From Imperialibacter sp965651695 (GTDB taxonomy: Bacteria > Bacteroidota > Bacteroidia > Cytophagales > Cyclobacteriaceae), in the NCBI GenBank assembly GCA_965651695.1, contig CBFGTI010000006.1, positions 1 through 64,000 on the forward strand: a stretch of DNA of 64,000 nt, in the 5' to 3' direction. A program made the translations under genes and the position numbers. How positions within the stretch are numbered: position 1 is the stretch's first letter; the number at the start of each line of letters is the position of its first letter. The notes beneath the pieces are model-generated. The model made no database searches. It was given only the letters and a program-made list of their open reading frames with translations, and was not told where the DNA came from. This document shows positions 43,516 to 53,331 of this stretch, one piece after another.

Positions 43516-44526
43516 ATGAGAAAGCTTTTGTTACAATTTCTGCTGATAGTAGCCGGCACGGGTGCCGGGGCGCAGGATCTCGACATATTTATTGAGGGCG
43601 GAAGTGATGATGCCGAGCGCCTGCTGAAAAATTATTTTGAACCTGCCTTCAACGGGTTTGCTTATGGGTTAACCAATGGATGGGCCAATACCGCCAAACC
43701 GCACCGGCCGCTCGGTTTTGATGTCACCATCACCGCATCGGTGTCTTTTGTGCCCGACAAGCTAAGGTACTTTAAGTTTGACCACCGCGACTACGAGAAT
43801 GTAACCCTTGCCGACCCGGCACGAGATATGCTGCCAACTATCTTCGGCCCCAACCTCAACGCCGACGATATTCCGGAAATAGTCTTCAACGAGGGGTCGG
43901 AGGACGAAGTGAAATTTAGCAGTCCTACCGGGTTGGGAATGAAGGAAGAAGTAGGCTTTAACGCCGTACCAGCACCCATGATTCAGGCCGGGTTTGGTCT
44001 GTTGAAAGAGACTGATCTTAAGGTACGGTTCATGCCCCGTATAACCCAACAAATTAACGATATAGAAGTAAGCGTGGGCATGTTGGGCTTCGGTGTGCTA
44101 CACGACATAAAGCAGTACGTGCCAGCCTTCGCATTTTCTCCTTTCGAGCTTTCAATGCTGGTGGGCTTTAGCCGAATCGGCCTTGAAATTACTCCCGACA
44201 CAAGCAAACCAGGCAACATCACCAGGATAGGCGTAAAAGGTGGCACGCTGCAGTTTTTAGGAAGCAAAGACTTTACCAAGCTTCTTACTGTTTATGGCGG
44301 CGTTGGTCTCAACGGCGCCTTTACAAGAGCCCGGCTGGAAGGGAGCTACGAGATAGAGAGTTCCCTGGAACCCCTTATCGACCCGCTCGACTTTAAGTTC
44401 AATAATTTTAGCCCGCGGGCTACCGCTGGTCTACGGCTCAACCTGGCACTGCTTACGTTTCACCTCGACTACACGCTGCAAAAATACAACACGTTTTCTA
44501 CCGGCCTGGGCTTAACCATCAGATGA
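43516..44526 (+). CDS. DUF6588 outer-membrane beta-barrel protein
   Basis: A 336-residue exported protein with signal peptide MRKLLLQFLL ending GAGAQ. It matches the DUF6588 family, with repeated amphipathic strands (FDVTITASVSFVP, LMVGFSRIGLEI, TVYGGVGLNGAF) and a C-terminal strand ending GLGLTIR, as in outer-membrane barrels. Function unknown. Second gene of a two-gene unit. Confidence 0.8.
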   Translation: MRKLLLQFLLIVAGTGAGAQDLDIFIEGGSDDAERLLKNYFEPAFNGFAYGLTNGWANTAKPHRPLGFDVTITASVSFVPDKLRYFKFDHRDYENVTLADPARDMLPTIFGPNLNADDIPEIVFNEGSEDEVKFSSPTGLGMKEEVGFNAVPAPMIQAGFGLLKETDLKVRFMPRITQQINDIEVSVGMLGFGVLHDIKQYVPAFAFSPFELSMLVGFSRIGLEITPDTSKPGNITRIGVKGGTLQFLGSKDFTKLLTVYGGVGLNGAFTRARLEGSYEIESSLEPLIDPLDFKFNNFSPRATAGLRLNLALLTFHLDYTLQKYNTFSTGLGLTIR

Positions 44527-44756
44527 TACCCAACTCAGGACGGCATTCGGCGCAAGTTTAGATCACAACCAAAGGGCGAGATTGAAGCCGGGGAGCAATT
44601 TTTGCTGAAGCAGCTAGCCAGGGTTGCGCCGATTTGTGCAACGCGAAATGTATGAGTTCCAGATCGTATTTGTCCTGGTTCACCGATGGCTTCACCTTCG
44701 TGAGCAAACGTCAAAAAAAACGCTGCCTGCGATAACGGAGACGTGAAAATGGGTCC

Positions 44757-44786
44757 TTTGAATATTGGATTTTCTGCTTAACTTTC
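44757..44786 (+). promoter_or_regulatory. Probable promoter of the cold-shock gene
   Basis: TTTG (44757-44760), an 18-nt spacer and TAACTTTC (44779-44786), one base from the TAnnTTTG consensus. The start codon is 33 bp downstream. Confidence 0.45.
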
Positions 44787-44819
44787 GAAAATTTTATTCA
44801 ATACAAACAATTACAACAA

Positions 44820-45014
44820 GTGAAAGAAGGAATAGTAAAGTTCTTCAATGACTCCAAAGGTTATGGTTTCATTAAAGATGCCGAATCAGACAAAGAATAC
44901 TTTGTACACGTATCTGGCCTGGTAGATGAAGTAAGGCAGAACGACGAAGTAACCTATGAACTCAAAGAAGGAAAAAAAGGCTTGAACGCCGTCAATGTTA
45001 GAGTAGTAAGTTAA
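44820..45014 (+). CDS. Cold-shock protein (CspA family)
   Basis: A 64-residue single cold-shock domain. RNA-binding motifs are KGYGFI (RNP1) and EYFVH (RNP2), and it starts at GTG 44820 (KEGIVKFFND). Acts as an RNA chaperone in the cytoplasm. It is followed by a terminator. The 293 bp upstream carry no other gene. Confidence 0.95.
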   Translation: MKEGIVKFFNDSKGYGFIKDAESDKEYFVHVSGLVDEVRQNDEVTYELKEGKKGLNAVNVRVVS

Positions 45015-45036
45015 ACTTTCTATAAAACATTTCTAA

Positions 45037-45064
45037 AAGCCAGGAACACCACCTGGCTTTTTCG
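45037..45064 (+). terminator. Terminator after the cold-shock gene
   Basis: Stem AAGCCAGG / CCTGGCTT around a 7-nt loop, followed by TTTCGTTTT. Confidence 0.75.
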
Positions 45065-45066
45065 TT

Positions 45067-46290
45067 TTAGAGCTTAATAAAAATTTTCTTTCTGTACAGC
45101 AACCACACAGGTATATAACAAATAACCAGCGAATACAGCAGCGCCCAGCAGAGAGAAGACATTTTCTCGGGCAGGCCAACATCAACAAGTCCTTCGTAAA
45201 CCCAAGCCCGCAGCGGAAAATTAATCAACCCGAATATTTTTAAGAGAACGCCGTGCAACACGTAGGCTGTTACGGCATTTGTGCCGAACACCACACCCAT
45301 TTTTGCCCATTTGGAATAACCCTGTATATCAATAAGCCAAATAAAGAATGCTAGCGCCATAGTGGCTAGGCCGGAGGTGTACAATACATATGAGCTTGTC
45401 CAGATAGGCTTATTGATGGGAAAAAACCAGCCCCAAACGCTCCCCACCACAAAAGCCGAAAAACCGGCAAAGAAAAGCCATATTACTTTTTTCTCAATGG
45501 GTAGTTTGGCTAAAATCAGCCTGCCGGCGAGCAAGCCTGTAATGCCGGTGGCAATAGCCGGAAATGTGCTGAGCAAACCTTCCGGGTCCCACGTCTTTTC
45601 CCACATGGCGCCCGGTAGAAGCCGCCTGTCTACCCAAGCCTGGAGGTTGGTGCCTGGCTCAAAATTTGGTGCGATAAAATTCGGGCCTATTTGCCTGATA
45701 CCTTCCACGGCCACCATGCCACTGCTTCGCAGTGTTTCACCCGTAACAAGTGCCTGTTGAATAACATCGTCAACAGGTACAGGCACGAGGGCCATTACTG
45801 CCCAGTATCCCAGCAAAAGTACGGCAGCCCATTTTGCCTGCGTTTTCCACCCAGAGTTTAAAAACAGTAGGGAGCATATGAGAAAAACTATACTGATCCG
45901 CTGAAGTACTCCGGCAACACGAACATTCGAAAAATCGAACTTCGGAAAAAGCCAGAGGAACAATCCGAGCGCAAATATTTTTAGCGACCGTATGATGATT
46001 TTTTTCACCATCTCATTTTTTGGCTTCCCCAATTCAACCTGCCGGTTAAATGCCAGGGCAATAGAAACACCCACTATGTACAGAAAAAAAGGAAAGACAA
46101 AGTCGGTGGGCGTGGTGCCGTGCCATGGTTTATGCAAAAGCGGCCCGTATACGTGGCCCCACGACCCCGGCACATTTACGATTATCATACCGGCAACGGT
46201 GAAACCACGAAAAGCATCGAGCGAAAGTAACCTGCCCCGTGACATGAGGTCGCCTGAAGCCTGTGTGGAGTGGCTTGGAGAGTCGGACAT
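45067..46290 (-). CDS. DUF5009/HGSNAT-like membrane acyltransferase
   Basis: A 407-residue inner-membrane protein of the heparan-alpha-glucosaminide N-acetyltransferase-like family (DUF5009/NagX). About ten helices. The signature SLDAFRGFTVAGMIIVN and, after it, the conserved His in PLLHKPWHG start the protein. It likely transfers an acyl group to a sugar. I prefer the start at 46290 (MSDSPSH), which places this signature near the N-terminus; a start at 46431 would add 47 residues unlike the family. Not cotranscribed with malQ because a terminator separates them. Confidence 0.85.
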   Translation of the reverse strand: MSDSPSHSTQASGDLMSRGRLLSLDAFRGFTVAGMIIVNVPGSWGHVYGPLLHKPWHGTTPTDFVFPFFLYIVGVSIALAFNRQVELGKPKNEMVKKIIIRSLKIFALGLFLWLFPKFDFSNVRVAGVLQRISIVFLICSLLFLNSGWKTQAKWAAVLLLGYWAVMALVPVPVDDVIQQALVTGETLRSSGMVAVEGIRQIGPNFIAPNFEPGTNLQAWVDRRLLPGAMWEKTWDPEGLLSTFPAIATGITGLLAGRLILAKLPIEKKVIWLFFAGFSAFVVGSVWGWFFPINKPIWTSSYVLYTSGLATMALAFFIWLIDIQGYSKWAKMGVVFGTNAVTAYVLHGVLLKIFGLINFPLRAWVYEGLVDVGLPEKMSSLCWALLYSLVICYIPVWLLYRKKIFIKL

Positions 46291-46442
46291 TTTTTTGAAA
46301 AAAGTAGGTAGAAAAACAAAAGATAGGCAGAAGTAACTGAATGCACAACTGGGAATTAGTCCGTGCACGTACCGACCTGATATTCGGAGTATCCGGAGGA
46401 CATTGACAACCATGCCCTCCAGCAAAAACAAGTTGGGAAATG

Positions 46443-46471
46443 AAAAAAAAGGAGGTTTTCCTACCTCCTTT
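46443..46471 (-). terminator. Terminator of malQ
   Basis: On the minus strand AAAGGAGGT / ACCTCCTTT around a 6-nt loop, followed by further T, 24 bp after the malQ stop. Confidence 0.8.
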
Positions 46472-46494
46472 CGTCGTCGGCACGATGCCAGTTG

Positions 46495-49230
46495 TTAATA
46501 CCCCCTGCTCCTCCCCGATCGATCTATCATCTGCTTTAACTTGCCGTTAAACGACTGTTCAGAAACCAACTGCTCTAGGGTGAGGTGCATCCTGTATTTC
46601 CAGTAGTGTTGCGGAATGGCCGGCACGTTTATTCTCTCCTCGGGCGGATAGGTCCTTCTCAGCTGGCCGTCCATAGCCAGTAGGTCCTGAATTGGGAAAA
46701 TGGCCCACATAGCGGGCGAGTGCAGGTGCTGCTCCAGAATTTTCGCTACAAGCCACGGCTCGCAAAACTGTGGGGCTTCACCAGCCAGGCCGAGAATGTG
46801 GTTGTAGAACCTTTGCGTTGCAGCGCGGTCTTCTTCCCACCAGCCTCTCAATGTAGACGTATCATGGCTTGATGTGGTTGTTACGGCGAGGTAGGGCGTA
46901 TCGGCAGGGTGCCAGAATTCCCATTCGGGGTTGTTGGGCATTCGCTGCACGGCCAGGCTAAGCATCTGCAATTCGGCCATTACGCCAGGCACGCTCTCGG
47001 GCACCATGCCCAGGTCTTCCCCACAAATCAGCATGTCGGTGGCCGACTTTATCGCCGGCAGCTTCTCCATGGCCCTGTCTCGCCAAAAGTCGTTGTGGCG
47101 CTTGTAGAAATAGTGGTTGTACAGTCTGTTGAGCACATCCTTTACGTCGTTGCCGAGGTCGCGGTAGCTGTAGGTGCTATGGAAGCCTATTCGCGGATTG
47201 AATGCCTTGCCTGAAGAAAGCGGCGCTTCCAAAAACAAGATCTCAGACTGCAACCTGAACATCTGGTTCCTCATCCACAGATGGTGGTCGGCGTCATCCG
47301 GGTTTTGTTCAATTACATGATCGAAATGGGCCTTAAGCTTCCGCTGCGTTTCAAATTCGGGAAGAAAGTAAAAGTGATCGTGCTTGTACTCCCTCAGGTA
47401 GGTCTCCCGTACCGACTCGGCTTGGGCGCCGAAAATTTCGGCCAACATATAATTCCTGATATAGGGTCGGCAAAACCGTTCTTTATCAAAATACAGTCCC
47501 CAGCTACTCAGCTCTTCCACAGTAAATGGCAGCGAGGGATTAAAATGCCCTAACAACCCTTCCACAGCATCCATCGGGATTTCCCATATCCGAAAAAATC
47601 CGAGAATGTGGTCAATGCGAAAAACATCGAAGTAGTCAGCCATTTTTGACAGGCGTTCCTTCCACCATGCGTAGCCATCCTTGGCCATTTCTTGCCAGTT
47701 GTAGGTAGGAAAACCCCAGTTCTGCCCGGTTATTGAAAAGTCGTCGGGCGGTGCCCCAGCCTGGCTGTCCATATTATACAAATGCGGCGCCACCCAGGCA
47801 TCGGCACTATAGCGGTAAATACCAATGGGGATATCGCCCTTTAACACAACGCCTTTACTTCTTGCGTAGGCTGTGGCTTCTTTCAGTTGTTTATCCAGGT
47901 GAAACTGAATAAAGTAGTGTACCGCTACGTCGTCGAAATGGTCGTTGGCGGGATCAGCATATTTCGATATCTCCTTTTCATTATACCGGGCATATTTTGG
48001 CCATTTAGCAAAATCAGGAGTCTTGTACTGGTCTCTGAGGCAAGAAAAAACGGCATAAGGCACAAGCCACTTCTTGTTTCTTTCGAAGAAGGCCTTAAAC
48101 TCTTTCTTCTTCAGGAAAGTCGCCTTTTGCTCATCGTAGGCCAGTTTGAAGTACCTGGACTTCGCCTGCATTACCTTTTCGTATGGCACATGATCCTGCG
48201 CATTCAGGTTCTTTCTAATGTCGTCAAATTCCTTTTGTTGCTTCGCATCCTTTAGCGGGCCAATGGCTGCCAGGTTTGCATATATGGGGTGTAAGGCAAA
48301 CACTGAAATGCCTGCATAGGGATACGAATCGATCCATGTATGAGTAGCCACAGTGTCGTTGACCGGCAGCACCTGAATAAGCTTATTCCCGGTTTGTACG
48401 GCCCAGTCGGTCAGCAACTTAATGTCGGTAAACTCGCCAACACCGGTGCCCTGCTCCGTTCGCAGCGAAAAAACCGGGATAGCCACTCCAGCCCCGCGCC
48501 AGTTGCCCGACTGAAATCTGAAGTCTTCGTCGGCCTGTACTATCAGTTCTTTTTTGTCCAATTGCGACGGGAATGGCAAATAGCGGTTTTCGCCTCCCTC
48601 CCATTCCACCACCTTTTTGGTTTTGGTGTTGTACAGGACATACTTGTATTGGACGGGCAGGTCGCTCGCCTCCACCGGCACCTCACACTGCCATGTCGGA
48701 AAATGCCTGTTATCCATTAGCACAACCCGCTTCTCATTCCATTGTCCCAGCTGCTCGCAGTCGCCCAATATACCGACGCGAAAGCCTTTTCCCACACGTG
48801 GCAGCCGAAGCTCGAAACGACAATAAACAGCGTTCCGCTCATAGCCAAATTCGGTCTCGTATTTATCGGGCTGAAAGAATGCCTGCAAAAAGGGAGACGT
48901 GTAAAGCGGGTTTTGCTGATCCCACTTCGATCTCCAGTAATCTCTGATACTGATACTGCCGAACCTTCCTTTATCCACCGGATGAAGCCGGTTTGAGCCT
49001 GTTTCCCACTCAATGGAACCGTTGCGTTCGTCGAGTACAAAATATCTGTAGGCCAACGATTCAGCTTCCTTTTCCGATATATCTACCTCAAGGCTCCAGT
49101 GTTCGCCGCCGCCAAAATTCATGGCAGCAGCCTTGCCGGTATCCCATTTACCCAGTTTACCAGCCGATCCGCAAACAAATAAGCGTTGCCCCCATACCGT
49201 GCGGTAATCAATTCTAAATTTTATTTTCAT
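46495..49230 (-). CDS. malQ: 4-alpha-glucanotransferase, DPE2-like, with two CBM20 domains
   Basis: A 911-residue cytoplasmic amylomaltase of GH77. Residues 1-95 and about 122-225 are two CBM20 starch-binding modules (FVCGSAGKLGKWD and GILGDCEQLGQWN); the GH77 barrel follows from about 245. Catalytic motifs are FRIDH (near 543), CGEDLG (near 737) and SSHDTS (near 788). The CBM20 pair plus a long insert is typical of plant DPE2 and its bacterial relatives, which use maltose as donor and a polymeric glucan as acceptor, releasing glucose. Lies downstream of the permease and LacI genes on the same strand. Confidence 0.93.
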   Translation of the reverse strand: MKIKFRIDYRTVWGQRLFVCGSAGKLGKWDTGKAAAMNFGGGEHWSLEVDISEKEAESLAYRYFVLDERNGSIEWETGSNRLHPVDKGRFGSISIRDYWRSKWDQQNPLYTSPFLQAFFQPDKYETEFGYERNAVYCRFELRLPRVGKGFRVGILGDCEQLGQWNEKRVVLMDNRHFPTWQCEVPVEASDLPVQYKYVLYNTKTKKVVEWEGGENRYLPFPSQLDKKELIVQADEDFRFQSGNWRGAGVAIPVFSLRTEQGTGVGEFTDIKLLTDWAVQTGNKLIQVLPVNDTVATHTWIDSYPYAGISVFALHPIYANLAAIGPLKDAKQQKEFDDIRKNLNAQDHVPYEKVMQAKSRYFKLAYDEQKATFLKKKEFKAFFERNKKWLVPYAVFSCLRDQYKTPDFAKWPKYARYNEKEISKYADPANDHFDDVAVHYFIQFHLDKQLKEATAYARSKGVVLKGDIPIGIYRYSADAWVAPHLYNMDSQAGAPPDDFSITGQNWGFPTYNWQEMAKDGYAWWKERLSKMADYFDVFRIDHILGFFRIWEIPMDAVEGLLGHFNPSLPFTVEELSSWGLYFDKERFCRPYIRNYMLAEIFGAQAESVRETYLREYKHDHFYFLPEFETQRKLKAHFDHVIEQNPDDADHHLWMRNQMFRLQSEILFLEAPLSSGKAFNPRIGFHSTYSYRDLGNDVKDVLNRLYNHYFYKRHNDFWRDRAMEKLPAIKSATDMLICGEDLGMVPESVPGVMAELQMLSLAVQRMPNNPEWEFWHPADTPYLAVTTTSSHDTSTLRGWWEEDRAATQRFYNHILGLAGEAPQFCEPWLVAKILEQHLHSPAMWAIFPIQDLLAMDGQLRRTYPPEERINVPAIPQHYWKYRMHLTLEQLVSEQSFNGKLKQMIDRSGRSRGY

Positions 49231-49421
49231 TTAAACTTCAGACCGATTTTTTGTGATTATCTCAAACATTACGCTGTCACTATTTTCAAACGCAACACCA
49301 CCTTCAACATTGCCAAAAAATAGAAACTGCCGGCACTCAAATGCCTGCAAATATAAGAGCATAATCGGGAAATGAATTATTGGCTACAAGCTCATATACT
49401 GCAGGTCGAAATGCCCACCGA

Positions 49422-50912
49422 TTAGTCTTCGTCCCGTACCTGAAGCACCATTACGGCGGCTATGATAAAGGACACCCCGCCAATAAGCAGGGCGTAAATG
49501 GCTTCACCGTCAAACAGCCGCTTTACCAAAAACCCCAGGACCGACGCGGCACATATTTGTGGGATTACGATAAAAAAATTGAAAATACCCATGTACACGC
49601 CCATTTTCCGGAGGGGTATTGCGCCAGCCAAAATTGCATAAGGCATGGCTAAAATGCTTGCCCACACAAGGCCCACGCCTACAAATGGTATTAACAACAA
49701 AACGGGCGATTTAATAAAGAAAATGGAAATGAAGCTAATGCCTCCAACCAGCAGCGAAATCATATGCGTGATCTTTCGGGAGGTTTTGCCAGCCAGCCAA
49801 ATTAAACCAAAGGCTAATATGGCCGCTGCTCCGTTGTACACCGAGAACAATACGCCTACCCAATCAGCTCCATCGTTATACAATTGCGATTGTACATCTC
49901 TGGTGCCATACACATGGGACGTAACGGCCGCAGTTGTATAAATCCACATGGCAAAAAGCGAAAACCACGAGAAGAACTGTACAACAGCCAGCTGCTTCAT
50001 GGCTTTTGGCATCCGGTTTAGGTCGCCAATAATAGACGTTAATCCATTCCTTCTGCCGGCTTTTTGCATGCCGCCTGCCACCCACTCGATTACACCAAAT
50101 ACTGCAAAACCAATCGCCAGTATATAAACTTCTTTTTCAGCCTGCACATAGCTGAGGCCAAGGGTGAGAGCAAGGCCAATTACCAGCAGAAATGAACCGG
50201 TTTTAAAGAATGTTGCCGCATCCGGCTCCGATTTGCCCTCCTCGTCGCTTTTGGCAGTGATGTTGCCCTTTTCAAAGGCCTCAAATTCGGCGGGCGAATA
50301 TTCACGGGTCCTCAACACCGTCCACAAAATTGCAAGCATAAATGCCAGTGCCCCAAAGTAAAATGAGTATTTCACAGATGGTGGGATCACGCCTGCTTCA
50401 GCCGTGTTGGCTATCCCAAACCAGTTGGTAAGCATATAAGGCAATGCCGAGGCTATCACGGCACCGGTGCCGATAAAGAAACTCTGCATGGCAAAGCCCT
50501 TGGTTCGCTGCTCTGCCGGCAGCATGTCACCTACGAATGCCCGGAATGGTTCCATCGAAACGTTAATTGATGCATCCATTACCCACAGCATGCCCGCTGC
50601 CACCCACAGCGCAGGCGAATTAGGCATGATAATAAGCGCAATAGAGGCGAGAATTGCCCCTACCAGGAAATAAGGTCTCCTCCGGCCAAGCCTGTTCCAG
50701 GTATTATCGCTCATGTGCCCGATAATGGGCTGAATGAGCAGCCCGGTAACTGGTGCGGCTATCCATAAAATAGGTATGTTGTCAATTTCTGCACCGAGGG
50801 TCTCGAAAATTCTTGATACGTTGGCATTTTGAAGTGCAAAGCCAAATTGTATTCCTAAGAAACCGAAACTCATGTTCCAGATCTGCCAGAAGCTAAGCCG
50901 TGGTTTTTGCAT
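49422..50912 (-). CDS. SLC45-type MFS transporter, probable maltose permease
   Basis: A 496-residue major facilitator transporter with about 12 helices. The DNTWNRLGRRRPYF loop between helices 2 and 3 and GFLGIQFGFALQNANVSRIF in helix 1 mark the SLC45 / glycoside-pentoside-hexuronide-like sucrose and maltose group. It probably brings maltose or short maltodextrins through the inner membrane with protons. Its position between lacI and malQ in a starch locus supports this. 191 bp separate it from malQ. Confidence 0.87.
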   Translation of the reverse strand: MQKPRLSFWQIWNMSFGFLGIQFGFALQNANVSRIFETLGAEIDNIPILWIAAPVTGLLIQPIIGHMSDNTWNRLGRRRPYFLVGAILASIALIIMPNSPALWVAAGMLWVMDASINVSMEPFRAFVGDMLPAEQRTKGFAMQSFFIGTGAVIASALPYMLTNWFGIANTAEAGVIPPSVKYSFYFGALAFMLAILWTVLRTREYSPAEFEAFEKGNITAKSDEEGKSEPDAATFFKTGSFLLVIGLALTLGLSYVQAEKEVYILAIGFAVFGVIEWVAGGMQKAGRRNGLTSIIGDLNRMPKAMKQLAVVQFFSWFSLFAMWIYTTAAVTSHVYGTRDVQSQLYNDGADWVGVLFSVYNGAAAILAFGLIWLAGKTSRKITHMISLLVGGISFISIFFIKSPVLLLIPFVGVGLVWASILAMPYAILAGAIPLRKMGVYMGIFNFFIVIPQICAASVLGFLVKRLFDGEAIYALLIGGVSFIIAAVMVLQVRDED

Positions 50913-51013
50913 GGGTCTGTTACAAAAAATGATAAGTTAGATTGGAATCGTCTAAAAATAGTGAGCCGGTGTAGTGCCAGCAGCCAACGCCAGGCGGAGG
51001 CGCTGCGTTTCCA

Positions 51014-52036
51014 CTACCTCATGGAAGATTTTCTAATGATGAGCTTTGTTTTAAGAATCTCAGTCCGTGGTTCAAATTGATCTTCATCTGTCTCCGACTC
51101 CTCTATGAAAAGCTGAGCCGCTTTTTGCCCCATTTCAAACCCAGGTTGCGACACAGTAGACAATGAAGGTTCCATTAACGAAGAAATCTGCCAGTCGCTA
51201 AATCCCACAATAGCCACATCTTTTGGCACGGAAATGCTCCTTTCGCGCAATGCTATCATAGCACCTATACCTACCATGTCGTTGTTGGCAAAAATTCCGT
51301 CGAAATTCAGCTTACGATTAAATAGCGTCGCAATCTGCCGGCCACCTTCATCAAAAGTGGTTTGCTCGCAGTGAATGATCAGGTTCTCGTCGATGTCGAG
51401 GTTATGCTTTTTAAGTGCGGCTATGTACCCCTCCCTCCTGTTCTTTGTGATGTCGAGGTTCTTGGGCCCCTCCAGGTGCACAATTTTTTTACACCCTATA
51501 CCAATCAAGTGTTCAGTGGCCTGAAAAGCACCATCGTAATCATCAACTATCACCCGGCTGGTATTTAGCTCCTCACAAATGCGGTCGAAGAAAACAAGCG
51601 GGATACCCCGGTCGATCAGGTTTCTGAAGTGGTCGTACTTCAGCGTTTCTTTGCTTAGCGAGGCCAGAATGCCATCCACACGGCTGTTGACCAACGCATT
51701 GGTGTCCGACACCTCCCTTTGGTACGACTCGTTTGTTTGCGAAATAATTACGTTATAACCCGCCTTGTAAGCTACATCTTCAATGCCACTAATAATGGTT
51801 GAGAAAAAAAAGTGAACGATCTCAGGAATAATAACCCCAATGGTGTTTGTCTTGCTCTTCCTCAAGCTCAGGGCAATAAAATTGGGCTGATAATTCAGTT
51901 TGGCGGCCAGGTCAGCCACCGCCTTCTTAGTTTCTTTGCTTATATCCGGATGATCTTTTAGCGCCCTCGATACCGTTGAAGGTGAAATATTTAACTCGCG
52001 GGCAATGTCTTTTATGGTTACTGGTGGATTTTTCAT
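51014..52036 (-). CDS. LacI-family transcriptional regulator
   Basis: A 340-residue LacI/GalR regulator: DNA-binding domain at the N-terminus (VTIKDIARELNISPSTVSRAL), hinge near residue 55, then a periplasmic-binding-like sugar domain (GVIIPEIVHFFF, GIFANNDMVGIGAM). Expected ligand is maltose or a derived sugar phosphate, judging by the neighbouring genes. Divergent from the aldolase, with 219 bp between; the perfect promoter of that gene is in between. Likely controls the Sus locus; a CG-centred site lies upstream of susC. Confidence 0.93.
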   Translation of the reverse strand: MKNPPVTIKDIARELNISPSTVSRALKDHPDISKETKKAVADLAAKLNYQPNFIALSLRKSKTNTIGVIIPEIVHFFFSTIISGIEDVAYKAGYNVIISQTNESYQREVSDTNALVNSRVDGILASLSKETLKYDHFRNLIDRGIPLVFFDRICEELNTSRVIVDDYDGAFQATEHLIGIGCKKIVHLEGPKNLDITKNRREGYIAALKKHNLDIDENLIIHCEQTTFDEGGRQIATLFNRKLNFDGIFANNDMVGIGAMIALRERSISVPKDVAIVGFSDWQISSLMEPSLSTVSQPGFEMGQKAAQLFIEESETDEDQFEPRTEILKTKLIIRKSSMR

Positions 52037-52178
52037 CTACATTTTATTTTTACACCCTCCTTATCACGGCAAATCAATATTGTCCATTCCGATCCGCCGT
52101 TTTCAGTGTGTAAGATATAATTTTTATACCATTCTGTAATATAGAAAATATCTCAACACCTAAACTTTGAAAAAGAGC

Positions 52179-52210
52179 TTTTGCTTATTTCTCAATTAGG
52201 AATAATTTTG
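52179..52210 (+). promoter_or_regulatory. Promoter of the aldolase-amylase unit
   Basis: TTTTG (52179-52183), a 19-nt spacer and TAATTTTG (52203-52210), a perfect fit to the Bacteroidota consensus. Start codon of the aldolase is 46 bp downstream. It excludes the in-frame upstream start at 52181. Confidence 0.72.
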
Positions 52211-52255
52211 ACCCTCCTTCCGGGGAGACAATATATTCATTCTAAAAACAAAACT

Positions 52256-53320
52256 ATGAGATTCAGAGCAGGCGTACTAACCGGTGACGAGGTAAAGGAA
52301 TTGTTCGACTATGCCAATAAAAATGACTTCGCACTGCCGGCTGTAAACGTTATTAATACTAATTCAGTAAATGCAGTGCTTGAAACGGCCAAAGCGGTCA
52401 ATTCACCCGTAATCATTCAGTTTTCTAACGGCGGCGCCTCTTTTTATGCTGGCAAAGGTCTGAGCAACGACAACCAGCAATCGGCTATAGTGGGTGGAAT
52501 TTCCGGTGCACAGCACGTGCACCTGATGGCCGAAAAATATGGCGTGCCTGTAATACTGCACACCGACCATTGTGCCAAAAAGCTCCTTCCCTGGATAGAT
52601 GGCCTGCTGGACGCCGGTGAAAAATTCTACGAACAGAATAAAAAGCCCCTATACAGCAGCCACATGCTCGACCTTTCTGAGGAGCCTCTGGAAGAAAATA
52701 TCGAGATCTGCGCCAAATATTTCAAGCGGATGGCGAAGCTGGGCATGACTATAGAAATAGAGCTGGGAGTAACCGGCGGCGAAGAAGACGGCGTAGACAA
52801 CACGCATGTCGATAACTCAAAGCTTTATACGCAACCCGAGGAGGTAGCTTTTGCCTACGAAAACCTTAAAGCTATAAGCGACAGGTTTACTATTGCGGCT
52901 GCCTTTGGCAACGTACACGGAGTATACAAGCCTGGCAATGTGAAACTGATGCCTGTTATATTGAAAAACTCGCAGGAGTACATCAAGAAGAAGTATAACA
53001 CAGGCGACCTCCCAGTTAATTTTGTGTTCCATGGAGGGTCGGGCTCGTCACGCGAGGAGATACGGGAGGCGATCTCCTATGGCGCCATCAAAATGAATAT
53101 CGACACCGACATGCAGTGGGCTTTTTGGGATGGCGTTAAAAACTTCTACAAGGCAAATGAAGGCTACCTCCAGGCGCAGATTGGAAACCCTGAGGGCGAC
53201 GACAAGCCGAATAAGAAGTTTTACGATCCCCGTGTATGGCTAAGAGAGGGCGAAAAGAGCTTTGTGAAAAGACTTCAGCACTCTTTTGAAGACTTGAATT
53301 GCCTGAACCGAAACGCTTAA
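52256..53320 (+). CDS. fbaA: Class II fructose-bisphosphate aldolase
   Basis: A 354-residue zinc-dependent aldolase of the E. coli FbaA type that splits fructose 1,6-bisphosphate into glyceraldehyde 3-phosphate and dihydroxyacetone phosphate. Zinc and catalytic region HTDHC, then GVTGGEEDGVDN, FGNVHGVY, FVFHGGSGS and NIDTDMQW. It starts at ATG 52256, after a perfect promoter. It heads the starch-gene unit: the amylase gene begins 11 bp after it. The placement ties glycolysis to starch use. Confidence 0.95.
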   Translation: MRFRAGVLTGDEVKELFDYANKNDFALPAVNVINTNSVNAVLETAKAVNSPVIIQFSNGGASFYAGKGLSNDNQQSAIVGGISGAQHVHLMAEKYGVPVILHTDHCAKKLLPWIDGLLDAGEKFYEQNKKPLYSSHMLDLSEEPLEENIEICAKYFKRMAKLGMTIEIELGVTGGEEDGVDNTHVDNSKLYTQPEEVAFAYENLKAISDRFTIAAAFGNVHGVYKPGNVKLMPVILKNSQEYIKKKYNTGDLPVNFVFHGGSGSSREEIREAISYGAIKMNIDTDMQWAFWDGVKNFYKANEGYLQAQIGNPEGDDKPNKKFYDPRVWLREGEKSFVKRLQHSFEDLNCLNRNA

Positions 53321-53331
53321 CGGCGCACGCA

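Noticed and set aside
48340..48720. Plus-strand frames inside malQ
   Set aside because: Antisense shadows of a gene with clear CBM20 and GH77 motifs.
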